From Clostridia bacterium (lineage in GTDB: Bacteria > Bacillota > Clostridia > UMGS1840 > HGM11507), in the NCBI GenBank assembly GCA_017414505.1, contig JAFQLQ010000031.1, positions 124,001-188,000 on the forward strand: a DNA stretch of 64,000 nt, in the 5' to 3' direction. Within the stretch, counting starts at the first letter, position 1. Each line of letters opens with the position of its first letter. The notes beneath the pieces were generated by a model. That model was not told the origin of the DNA. It saw nothing but the letters and a program-made list of their open reading frames with translations, and ran no database searches. The position numbers and the translations under genes are program-made. Below, piece after piece: positions 35,505-43,683 of this stretch.

Positions 35505-38162
35505 TTAATCATAAATAACAACCATTGATGCACGCTGATAAGTTGTTTTTACAACAGCGTTTGTTGTATCTGTGCCGGTTGCCAGATAGCTTAAAATCTC
35601 GTCATTTCGCATAGGCTTAACACGTCTGTTTTTTGTGTCGTATTTAATATACTGTGTTGAATCGTTAAGCGATAACGGAGTCATAGAATCAACAAGAGTA
35701 TATTTTCCTGTAGGCCCTTCGCTTACTTTTATTACTATGGTTTGCCTGCTTGCATTGTAAACAGTACCCTTGTAATAGGGATTTCCTACCTGGTCCTGTG
35801 CTTTTGCATTAGCAGACAGATCTGCTGTATGTGTTGATTCGTTGTATTTTGCATCTATAGAAAGACTTTTTATTTCTCCGCCGTAGCTGAGTGTTATTCT
35901 TACAATATCTCCGCTTTCAGGCATAGCATTGTTCTGCTTTAATCTGTTTTCAGTTTCATCGGAAAGAATATATCTTACAAAGCTTCCTTTGTTGTAAAGG
36001 GTAAGCTGAGTTGCAATGTCTCCTTCATCAGTAAGTACAGTAAGAATTTCATCAACAACAAATGCTCCGCCGCTTATGTGGTTTTCGCTCTCAGGATTTG
36101 TTTTGTTAAGATAAACAACAATAACGCCTGCACTCATTTCCTCATCAGGATCATATAAATCAACAGTATATGCTTTTGACGGACTTAATTGCGATGTTGT
36201 TATAACTTCAAAATCGTCCACGTTGTGCAATTCAACTTTGGTGGCATTTAAAAGAGTGTTTGGAATACCAAAGATAAGCGAATCGGAAACTTTTGAAGCC
36301 ACCGGTATAAGCGCGTTTGTACCGCTGTAATGATATGCTTCTGCTCCGCTTGCGTATTTTACAAGTGCGTCTTCGTTTTCAAAATCACTGTTATATATAT
36401 CCTCAAGCTTCATATCAGCAGTTTTTTCAATTGAAGTGTCAATCTTTTTTAGGAAACCTTCATTGTTAAGCTGATATCTGATAACCTGATAACGTACAAT
36501 TCCGGAATCTGTTAAAATGGAAGTAACGGCAGGGGAATTGTTGGTGTATGTTTCTCCGTTTAAAATGATTTTGTCAGCCAGAACAGGAGTAACAAAAGTA
36601 TTTTCCTGATCTAAAATTTTCACTTTTATTTCTTCGTTTAATTTCGTTTCTGCCATATAGCCTACAAGGTATCCGTAACGCATGGCAGAACCGGGATTTT
36701 TTACAGCTGTGACTGTATTATCGTAAGCAATCAGAAATTCACCGGAAAAGCCAGCTCCCACATCAGAAAAGTTCTTTTCAAAATATGAATTACGCTTGTA
36801 ATTGGTTCCGTTAATTACAATATATTCATCATAAACACTCTCAAGTGTACCTTTTACGGAAGCTTTTGAGGCAATTATTTCGCAGTATTTTTTGTCATCG
36901 CTTTCATAAACGGTAAGAACCTGACCCTTGGAAAGGATTCCGAAATCGGCTTCTGTAACAGTTCCGTTTTCATCGGAAACACTTATTTTGTAAATAAAAT
37001 TATCCTTTTCCTGAAGCACCAGATGCTTGTTTACGGTTGTATCGTATAAAGTAAGATTATAGTAGTCAGCTGAGGTTACAACCATATATCCGGCATTACG
37101 GGCAATGACAACGTCATATTTGTTATCGGCATTATTATCAATAAGGGTAAGACTGCCGGAATCAAATTTAAAATCTGAATCTTTCTGGTCAATCAATCTG
37201 CCGTTTTTTACAAAACTGAAGCCACGGTCTAAATTATAGCTTATAATATCATTATTATTTTCAGCTTCAAGCTTAAAATAACTGTAGTTTACAATATCAT
37301 CAGCAGGGATAGTTACTGTTTTGTTGGAAAGGGTGGGAATTAATGCTGTTATAACATCATCCTCATTGTAATAAGCTTCAACGGATTTTCCGAAATATGT
37401 TTCCGGAGAATCAATTTCCGTGTTGAAGTTTTTTCCGTTTATCATTAAGGTTTTTCTTTCAGTATGGTCATAATCAGTCATTGAATAATTTCCGGCTACT
37501 TTTACAACACCGGATGTTTTTGTAAGCTTGAAAATTCCTGTTAAGGGAGTATAATCGTCTGATGAGTCAAAATACAGGTTTCCGTCAGATATTCTGTCGT
37601 TTTTACAAATTGGTGTGTTTATAAATCTGTAAATAATATCTGTTATACGGTTTCTTTCAAGGGGAGTATCAGACATATCAATGGCGGTTTTAACAAGCTG
37701 TAATTCGTTGGAAACCTTGATGTATCCTTCGGGATATCCTCCGAATAATTCAGCTTTTTTTTCGTATCCAAGTGCATTTATCATAATTTTAAGTGCCGCT
37801 GTAACACTTATAGGTTCGTCCGGCATAAATTTATTTTCGCTTGTTCCGGAAACCAAACCAAGCTGTTTTGCTGTTGCTATATAAGAAGAATACTGATGGC
37901 TTTTTTTAACATCAGAAAAATTATCTCCCGTATATAAACTGTATTTCATGGATTTAACTGTTAAGCTGATAAATTCGCCTCGTGACAGGGCTTCTTCTTT
38001 TGTAGCAGTTTCTTCATCGAAAATATCAAGCATCTGTAAAAAGGCTGCTTTGTTAGCATCCATTATTTCTTCGTTTACAATTATTTCTGCAGTAGCAAAA
38101 GTAGGTAAAAGAAAAGAAATAAGAGACAGTATCAATATATATGTAAATATTATTTTTTTCAT
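35505..38162 (-). CDS. Exported SLH-domain protein with long unrecognised C-terminal region
   Basis: This 885-residue protein has a signal peptide (MKKIIFTYILILSLISFLLP, cleavage near residue 25). Three degenerate SLH repeats lie at about residues 40-210 (SRGEFISL, FSDVKKSHQYSSYIATAKQL, NKFMPDEPISVTAALKIM, ERNRITDIIY). The TRAE-type motif is eroded in all three, so wall binding may be weak. About 670 beta-rich residues follow, similar in organisation to the SLH protein at the left window edge; no known domain was recognised. Its start codon overlaps the stop of the upstream SLH gene (TAATG), so the two SLH proteins are translationally coupled, probably in equal amounts. Confidence 0.85.
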   Translation of the reverse strand: MKKIIFTYILILSLISFLLPTFATAEIIVNEEIMDANKAAFLQMLDIFDEETATKEEALSRGEFISLTVKSMKYSLYTGDNFSDVKKSHQYSSYIATAKQLGLVSGTSENKFMPDEPISVTAALKIMINALGYEKKAELFGGYPEGYIKVSNELQLVKTAIDMSDTPLERNRITDIIYRFINTPICKNDRISDGNLYFDSSDDYTPLTGIFKLTKTSGVVKVAGNYSMTDYDHTERKTLMINGKNFNTEIDSPETYFGKSVEAYYNEDDVITALIPTLSNKTVTIPADDIVNYSYFKLEAENNNDIISYNLDRGFSFVKNGRLIDQKDSDFKFDSGSLTLIDNNADNKYDVVIARNAGYMVVTSADYYNLTLYDTTVNKHLVLQEKDNFIYKISVSDENGTVTEADFGILSKGQVLTVYESDDKKYCEIIASKASVKGTLESVYDEYIVINGTNYKRNSYFEKNFSDVGAGFSGEFLIAYDNTVTAVKNPGSAMRYGYLVGYMAETKLNEEIKVKILDQENTFVTPVLADKIILNGETYTNNSPAVTSILTDSGIVRYQVIRYQLNNEGFLKKIDTSIEKTADMKLEDIYNSDFENEDALVKYASGAEAYHYSGTNALIPVASKVSDSLIFGIPNTLLNATKVELHNVDDFEVITTSQLSPSKAYTVDLYDPDEEMSAGVIVVYLNKTNPESENHISGGAFVVDEILTVLTDEGDIATQLTLYNKGSFVRYILSDETENRLKQNNAMPESGDIVRITLSYGGEIKSLSIDAKYNESTHTADLSANAKAQDQVGNPYYKGTVYNASRQTIVIKVSEGPTGKYTLVDSMTPLSLNDSTQYIKYDTKNRRVKPMRNDEILSYLATGTDTTNAVVKTTYQRASMVVIYD

Positions 38163-39805
38163 TATTTACCATCCTTTAAATATTCAAATAAATTGCATAT
38201 AATTTGCGCTGCTTCTGCTCTGTTGAGATTATTTTTAGGTAAATACATATTATTTCCTGAGCCGTTTAAAAGCTTGCTGTAAGAAAGTGCACCTATTGCT
38301 TCTTTTGCATAATCGGAAATTTCGTCTGAATCATTGAAAGTTAAATTTCCGGATAATTCCTTGCCTCTTAAATTAAGACATCTGTATGCAATAACAGCCG
38401 CATCTTCACGGGTAATATTGTCCTCCGGCATAAATTTGTTTCCTGAGCCTTTTATAATTCCCAAAGCATCAGCTTTTGTAACATAAGGATAGAACCAGTC
38501 GGTGTTTTTTATATCTGAATATGTATTTTGGCTTTCAGCATTGCCGTTGTCAGCAATAAAAAGAATCATTTTAGTAAATTCCGCACGAGTAACATTGTTG
38601 TCGGGATAAAACATATTGTTTTCATAACCGTTTACTGCACCTTCGGTGTAAAGTAGTTCTACTGCACGGTATGCCCAATGCTCGTTATTGATATCAGTAA
38701 AAGCCGGTTTTAACGGTGCAGGAGCCGGTGAGGGTACAGTAACAGCACTGCTTCCACCGTAGGAACTGCCGCCACCGCCGCTTGGACCTCCGCCACCACC
38801 GGATGGTATGAAGGTGCGGTTTTCTTCGTTGAATGCAACGACAACACAGTCGGAAAACAACTGTTCTGCTTTCTGTAAAGTATCAAAGCTTCCTTGCATC
38901 ATAAGCTGAAATACACGGTCTTTATCTCTTAACGAATTGTAGCTTATATTGGAATTAACAAAAGAAAAATCGAAATCTTCCGTTAAAACTTTTTTCAGTT
39001 TCTGCCAGGATAAAGCGCTCTGTATACAGCTGATTGGCTTTAACTCGTTAAAAATTGCAGAAAAGCTTTTTGTTTTCAGATTTTCTTTGTAATTATAGGA
39101 AGAAAGCAGGTTGCATAAATTTGTTTTTGCATTTTCATCCAGTCTTTCATCAGTTGCGTAATCTTTCCGAAAATCAATTGAAAGCTGAGTTGAATACTTG
39201 TTTAAAAGCTGTTCTATTGTATTTCTGTCCGAACCGGGAAGCCCGCAAATAGCATAAACCATATAAAAAGCATTGTTGAAATCAACCGGAGTAGATGCGC
39301 GTTTCAAAGTGAACAGAAGACTGTAAATTTCATCTTTGTTTTTAAGATACAGTGCATCCTCAGTGTTTATTCCAAGATCTGTTGCATATTCTTCAATTGC
39401 AATGGTAAACTCAGTTAAAGTAGTTTTCTGGTTGATTATTTCAAGTCCGGATTCAGCCTTTTTCTTGTCCATATAATTAAAGGTATCGCCGGCTGACGAA
39501 CTTTCACTTGTAACATACACAGTATATTTACCGCTTTTTGCATCCGGAGACATTGTAAAGGAATACATATATGTACCGTTTGCATTAAGCTGTTTTATTA
39601 TTATACTGCCGTCATTTTGTGAAAGGGAGGGGATATAAAGGATTATTGTTCCCTCTGCGTTTCCTTTTACAGTTACAGTTGAAGATTCCGGATCGTAAGA
39701 AACAACAGCAGTTAAAATGCTTTCGTCACTTGCGAAGCTATGAAAAACCGTGCCTGATATAATAAAGATAAATGCGCATATCAGACTTATTAATTTTTTC
39801 TTCAA
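38162..39805 (-). CDS. Exported protein with C-terminal SLH triplet (S-layer anchor)
   Basis: This 547-residue protein has a signal peptide (about residues 1-25) and an N-terminal beta module (about 28-105, VVSYDPESSTVTVKGNAEG). A mostly helical region of unknown function spans about 110-335. A Gly/Ser/Pro-rich linker (about 338-368) leads to three canonical SLH repeats (about 370-547) with VTRAEF, ITREDA and LNRAEA, the motifs that contact pyruvylated secondary wall polymer. It is the best anchor in the window. It is first of a minus-strand SLH-SLH-regulator cluster, with a promoter at 39892-39919, and diverges from the second importer operon. Confidence 0.9.
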   Translation of the reverse strand: MKKKLISLICAFIFIISGTVFHSFASDESILTAVVSYDPESSTVTVKGNAEGTIILYIPSLSQNDGSIIIKQLNANGTYMYSFTMSPDAKSGKYTVYVTSESSSAGDTFNYMDKKKAESGLEIINQKTTLTEFTIAIEEYATDLGINTEDALYLKNKDEIYSLLFTLKRASTPVDFNNAFYMVYAICGLPGSDRNTIEQLLNKYSTQLSIDFRKDYATDERLDENAKTNLCNLLSSYNYKENLKTKSFSAIFNELKPISCIQSALSWQKLKKVLTEDFDFSFVNSNISYNSLRDKDRVFQLMMQGSFDTLQKAEQLFSDCVVVAFNEENRTFIPSGGGGGPSGGGGSSYGGSSAVTVPSPAPAPLKPAFTDINNEHWAYRAVELLYTEGAVNGYENNMFYPDNNVTRAEFTKMILFIADNGNAESQNTYSDIKNTDWFYPYVTKADALGIIKGSGNKFMPEDNITREDAAVIAYRCLNLRGKELSGNLTFNDSDEISDYAKEAIGALSYSKLLNGSGNNMYLPKNNLNRAEAAQIICNLFEYLKDGK

Positions 39806-39891
39806 ACCAATTCATCCTTTCAGGTGTATTGCAATCAAGGTCTTTGTTCTGCAAGCCAATAAACACAGCCTGCTATCATAATTCTAAAATG

Positions 39892-39919
39892 ATTATAACA
39901 TATTATATTTTTAAGTCAA
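39892..39919 (-). promoter_or_regulatory. Promoter of the SLH gene pair
   Basis: On the minus strand TTGACT (39914-39919), 16 bp, then TATAAT (39892-39897). It leaves an ~80-base leader before the start at 39805. The element TTGCAAATTTT ends 5 bp upstream of the -35 box. Confidence 0.75.
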
Positions 39920-39924
39920 TTGAT

Positions 39925-40045
39925 AAAATTTGCAAGGTAAAACAACACTTGAATATGCAGTTTTTAAACAAAGGCTTGAAATAAAGGGATTATTTGAAAA
40001 AAAATTGATTAATCTGTTATTTGACTTAATTTTTTTGCAAATTTT
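39925..40045. promoter_or_regulatory. Mirror-image 11-bp operator elements of two divergent promoters
   Basis: AAAATTTGCAA at 39925-39935 is the exact inverse of TTGCAAATTTT at 40035-40045. Each copy reads TTGCAAATTTT in the direction of its own promoter and is separated from that promoter's -35 box by exactly 5 bp. This is the usual place for an activator that contacts RNA polymerase and predicts co-regulation of the SLH pair and the second importer operon. The ~395-base region 39806-40200 otherwise holds the two promoters, AT-rich DNA and a leader hairpin. Confidence 0.6.
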
Positions 40046-40050
40046 GTATA

Positions 40051-40080
40051 TTGACCGGAGAAGTTTTTTGGGGTTATAAT
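40051..40080 (+). promoter_or_regulatory. Promoter of the second importer operon
   Basis: TTGACC (40051-40056), 18 bp, then consensus TATAAT (40075-40080). It gives a leader of about 115 bases before the permease start at 40201. Confidence 0.8.
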
Positions 40081-40124
40081 TACCCTGCAAAGCACATCAA
40101 CGACTTTGTAATCATAATTCTTAT

Positions 40125-40142
40125 GCCAAAGGAGACTTTGGC
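40125..40142 (+). promoter_or_regulatory. Leader hairpin in the second importer operon mRNA
   Basis: A perfect 7-bp stem, GCCAAAG (40125-40131) with CTTTGGC (40136-40142), has a GAGA loop and lies in the 5' untranslated leader. No T run follows, so it is not a terminator; it may stabilise the mRNA. Confidence 0.5.
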
Positions 40143-40180
40143 TTCCAACTAATTAAATTACAACGGAGGTTAATATCAAA

Positions 40181-40204
40181 ATGAAGAGGTCGGAGTTAAT
40201 ATGA
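40181..40204 (+). CDS. Possible 7-residue leader peptide coupled to the permease gene
   Basis: ATG 40181 has the best ribosome binding site of the region (CGGAGGT, about 10 bp upstream) and opens a short frame encoding MKRSELI. It ends in TGA 40202-40204, which overlaps the permease ATG 40201 as ATGA. The permease also has its own GGAG 5 bp upstream. This could be a translational-coupling leader or simply a relic of an older start. Sequence alone cannot tell. Confidence 0.4.
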   Translation: MKRSELI

Positions 40205-41160
40205 GAACAGAAAGCACATCTGTAAAAATTCCGGTAAATTCAAAATTCAAAAGTTATTTCTCTGCATTATACAGAGATGTAAAGCGTGATAAAGCTTTAT
40301 ATGCGCTTTTAATATTACCGGTTTTATATTTCGTTCTTTTTCACTATAAGCCTATGTACGGCCTGCAAATGGCATTTCAGGATTACAGTCTTTATAAAGG
40401 CATCGACGGAAGCAAATGGGTTGGTTTTGAAAATTTCAGAATGTTTTTTGAAAGCCCTTATTTTTTAAGAACTCTTAAAAATACTGTTCTTATAAGCTTG
40501 TATCAGTTGGTTTTTGCTTTTCCTGCACCCATTATTCTTGCAGTACTGTTTAACGAGGTAATAGGAAAAAGACTAAAAAAAGCCTTTCAGACAGCTTGCT
40601 ATATTCCGCATTTCGTTTCTGCAGTTATTGTAACCGGTCTTGTTACAAGATTCTGCGCAACAAACGGAATTGTAAATGTAATAGCATCCCTGTTTGGGGC
40701 GGAAAAACAAAATTATCTTACAATGCCTGAATATTTCAGGGGTATTTACACTTTTATGACAGTGTGGCAGAATACAGGTTTTGACAGTATAATTTATTCT
40801 GCAGCGCTTATGTCGGTTGATACTTCTCTTTATGAAGCCGCATCCATTGACGGAGCCAATAAATGGAAAAGAATGGTACACGTTACCTTTCCGTCAATTC
40901 TGCCTACAATTGTAACCATGTTTATTATAAAGCTTGGAAACTTTCTTAACGTAGGTGCTGACAATATTATACTGTTGTATCAGCCGGTAACTTACGAAAC
41001 CGCTGATACAATTTCTACATATATATACCGTGTGGGACTTGAAAACAGTCAGTATTCTCTTGCGGCGGCAGTTGGTCTTGTAAACGGAATAGTCGGACTG
41101 ATTCTTGTATACGTTTCCAATTATGTGAGCAGACGTGTAACGGAAAGCAGTTTATGGTAA
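40201..41160 (+). CDS. ABC sugar importer permease, LplB/YteP type (second importer)
   Basis: This 319-residue inner-membrane permease has six hydrophobic segments. Subfamily signatures are LPVLYFVLFHYKPMYGLQMA near residues 35-60, the EAA loop EAASIDGANKWKRMVHVTFP (about 218-238) and the final SSLW. It is a paralogue of the permease at 5169-6125. Its start overlaps the end of a tiny upstream frame. With the next two genes it forms a complete importer without ATPase, and it heads the second long operon, suggesting import of the lyase products encoded downstream. Confidence 0.93.
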   Translation: MRTESTSVKIPVNSKFKSYFSALYRDVKRDKALYALLILPVLYFVLFHYKPMYGLQMAFQDYSLYKGIDGSKWVGFENFRMFFESPYFLRTLKNTVLISLYQLVFAFPAPIILAVLFNEVIGKRLKKAFQTACYIPHFVSAVIVTGLVTRFCATNGIVNVIASLFGAEKQNYLTMPEYFRGIYTFMTVWQNTGFDSIIYSAALMSVDTSLYEAASIDGANKWKRMVHVTFPSILPTIVTMFIIKLGNFLNVGADNIILLYQPVTYETADTISTYIYRVGLENSQYSLAAAVGLVNGIVGLILVYVSNYVSRRVTESSLW

Positions 41161-41184
41161 ATTTTAAGAAAGGAAATAAAAACA

Positions 41185-42060
41185 ATGATTCAATCAAAAG
41201 CAGAAAAAACATTTTACGTAATTAACAATATTTTCCTTCTGATTTGTGCCGTAGTTGCAGTTTATCCGCTTATTTATGTTTTGTCGGCATCACTTTCTGA
41301 TCCTACATCAGTTGCAATGGGAAGTATACGGCTGCTTCCGAAAGGTCTGAATTTAAATTCGTATAAGGAAGTAATCAATTATAACGACGGTGCAATCTGG
41401 GTTGCGTATGCAAATACGTTTTACTATGTTATTGTTGGAACTGCAGTAAGCCTGATTCTTACTATTTTTACTGCATATCCGCTTTCCAAGAAAAGATTAA
41501 GAGGCGGAACAATTATTACTTTTCTTGTGGCGTTTACTATGTGGTTCAACGCAGGCATGATACCAACATATCTTAATTACAGGGATTTTCATCTTGTAGA
41601 TACAAGAACTTCAATTCTGCTGCATGGCGCAATTGTTTCTTTTTATGTATTTATGATGAAAACATTCTTCCAGAGTATTCCCGATTCGCTGGAAGAAGCT
41701 GCAAAAATTGACGGTGCAGGGGATATATACATTATGCTGCATATATATCTTCCGCTTTCAGCATCGTGTATAATCACAATTATACTTTATTATCTTGTAA
41801 GCAGATGGAATGCTTATTTGTGGTCATCTATTCTTCTTAACACCGAATCGAAAATTCCGCTTCAGGTATTGCTTAAAAAACTTGTTGTAGATGCAAACTG
41901 GAATGCCGAAACGGCAGGGATAGATTCAGTGAAAGATTATAACGCAGAAACACTTGTATATGCTACAATGGTTGTTTCTATCGTACCAATGCTAATTCTT
42001 TACCCGTTTTTACAGAAATATTTTATAAAAGGGGTAATGATTGGTGCAATTAAAGGTTAA
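41185..42060 (+). CDS. ABC sugar importer permease, LplC/YtcP type (second importer)
   Basis: This 291-residue permease carries WFNAGMIPTYLNY, the EAA loop EEAAKIDGAGDIYIMLHIYLP (about residues 171-191; first 20 residues are the signature) and the C-terminal KYFIKGVMIGAIKG of the LplC/YtcP group. RBS AAGGAAAT precedes ATG 41185. It pairs with the upstream permease and is a paralogue of 6142-7056. Confidence 0.93.
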   Translation: MIQSKAEKTFYVINNIFLLICAVVAVYPLIYVLSASLSDPTSVAMGSIRLLPKGLNLNSYKEVINYNDGAIWVAYANTFYYVIVGTAVSLILTIFTAYPLSKKRLRGGTIITFLVAFTMWFNAGMIPTYLNYRDFHLVDTRTSILLHGAIVSFYVFMMKTFFQSIPDSLEEAAKIDGAGDIYIMLHIYLPLSASCIITIILYYLVSRWNAYLWSSILLNTESKIPLQVLLKKLVVDANWNAETAGIDSVKDYNAETLVYATMVVSIVPMLILYPFLQKYFIKGVMIGAIKG

Positions 42061-42087
42061 ATTTATATAAATATGGAGGATTTTATT

Positions 42088-43647
42088 ATGAAATTAACAA
42101 AGAAAATTATCAGCGCTGCATTGGCGGCTACATTAATGGTTGTTTCTTTTTCAGGATGTTCCGAAAAAGAAAATACTAACGTAGAAAGAACAAACGACAC
42201 TCCTGATTTAGCTTATAAAATCAGCGATAAAAAGATAACACTTGATTTATTCTATACCGGAACATACGGTTCCGCAGTTGACGATGAAGCAGGAAGACTT
42301 ACAAATATTTATGTTAAAAATGTTGTTCCTGCATCAACCACCGATGCTACAAATGCCTATAATGTTATGCTTGCATCCGGAAACATTCCCGATCTTGTTT
42401 CATATTCTATCACAGATATAGAAAAAGAAGCTTTTGAAGGTGCTTTTGTTGCTTTGGATGAGTATATTGACGAGCTTGCTCCCAATATAAAAAAATTTCT
42501 TGACGAAAATCCTGATAAAAAAGCAAGTATCACCTCTTACGATGGACATATCTATTCCATTCCGCTTTTTGAAGCAGGAGAAACCGCTGCCGGATATTAT
42601 ATAAGACAGGACTGGCTTGATAAACTTGGCTTAAAAGCACCCACAACAGTAGATGAACTTTACACCGTATTAAAAGCTTTCAAAGAGCAGGATCCTAACG
42701 GAAACGGCATTCAGGATGAAATTCCTTTCTTCCAGAGAAGTATGAATCTTATGGGAATTATTTCACGTTTTGATTTAAAAGACGGTTTTTATGTTGACGA
42801 AAGCTCTGACAGCATAGTTCACGGCAAATACAGCGAAAAGTATAAAATGGCAATTGAAACTATTTCCAAATGGTATAAGGAAGGTCTTATCGATCCTGAT
42901 ATTTTCACAAGAGGCTCAAATGCAAGAGAAGAGCTTTTAGGAAACGATATCGGCGGTATGACTCACGACTGGTTTGCTTCCACATCAAGATACAACGAAC
43001 AGTTAAAAGATAAAATTGAAGGCTTCAATTTTGCACCTGTTGCACCTCCTGCAGATATAAACGGAAAAGTATGGGAATCCTCTGCACGTATGGTAGGGGT
43101 TCGCGGTTATGCGGTTTCTGCAGACAGTGAATATATTGAAGAAGCTATAAAATATATGGATTTCTGGTTCTCTGAACCCGGACTTATTCTGCAGTCCTAC
43201 GGTGTTGAGGGCAAACACTTTAACTATGTAGACGGAGCTCCTGTATTTACCGATGAATACCTAAGCTCTACAAAATCAATGAACGAAGCCTGGGCATCTG
43301 AGGGTATAACTCTTTACCGTTCAAGTGTTCAGAATTTTGATGCAGAACGTCAGTGGATGGCTCCTGCAGCACTGGAAGGTGCAAAACTTTACATTGATAA
43401 CGGATATTGCTCCAAACCTCAGCCTCAGCTTTCATTCAGCCCTGATGAAAAGAAAGTTCTTTCCACAAAATGGACTGCGGTTGATACATATATGAAAGAA
43501 ATGGAACAGAAATGGATTCTTGGCAAAAATGATGTTGTGGCAGACTGGAACGAGTATATCGAAACTTGTAAAAGCTTTGGTATGGAAGAAATCCTTAAAA
43601 TTTACAACGATGCTTATACACGTTATAAAGAAGTTAAAAGCAAATAA
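42088..43647 (+). CDS. Extracellular solute-binding lipoprotein (second importer)
   Basis: The start is set at ATG 42088 because TGGAGGA lies just upstream and a lipoprotein signal begins there; the in-frame ATG at 42073 overlaps that RBS. The protein has 519 residues, with a lipobox ending FSG-Cys24. A calcium-loop-like stretch DPNGNGIQDEIPF lies near residue 207, as in alginate-binding AlgQ-type and related CUT1 binding proteins. Such proteins bind oligosaccharides and pass them to LplB/LplC-type permeases. The heparinase-type lyases directly downstream suggest that the ligand is a uronic-acid-containing oligosaccharide (inference). Confidence 0.92.
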   Translation: MKLTKKIISAALAATLMVVSFSGCSEKENTNVERTNDTPDLAYKISDKKITLDLFYTGTYGSAVDDEAGRLTNIYVKNVVPASTTDATNAYNVMLASGNIPDLVSYSITDIEKEAFEGAFVALDEYIDELAPNIKKFLDENPDKKASITSYDGHIYSIPLFEAGETAAGYYIRQDWLDKLGLKAPTTVDELYTVLKAFKEQDPNGNGIQDEIPFFQRSMNLMGIISRFDLKDGFYVDESSDSIVHGKYSEKYKMAIETISKWYKEGLIDPDIFTRGSNAREELLGNDIGGMTHDWFASTSRYNEQLKDKIEGFNFAPVAPPADINGKVWESSARMVGVRGYAVSADSEYIEEAIKYMDFWFSEPGLILQSYGVEGKHFNYVDGAPVFTDEYLSSTKSMNEAWASEGITLYRSSVQNFDAERQWMAPAALEGAKLYIDNGYCSKPQPQLSFSPDEKKVLSTKWTAVDTYMKEMEQKWILGKNDVVADWNEYIETCKSFGMEEILKIYNDAYTRYKEVKSK

Positions 43648-43683
43648 TGTTTTTCAATTGTAAATCTATACGAGGTGATGAAT

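Noticed and set aside
39806..40200. Riboswitch in the long divergent intergenic region
   Set aside because: Only a short 7-bp leader hairpin is visible, with no conserved aptamer pattern that I recognise.
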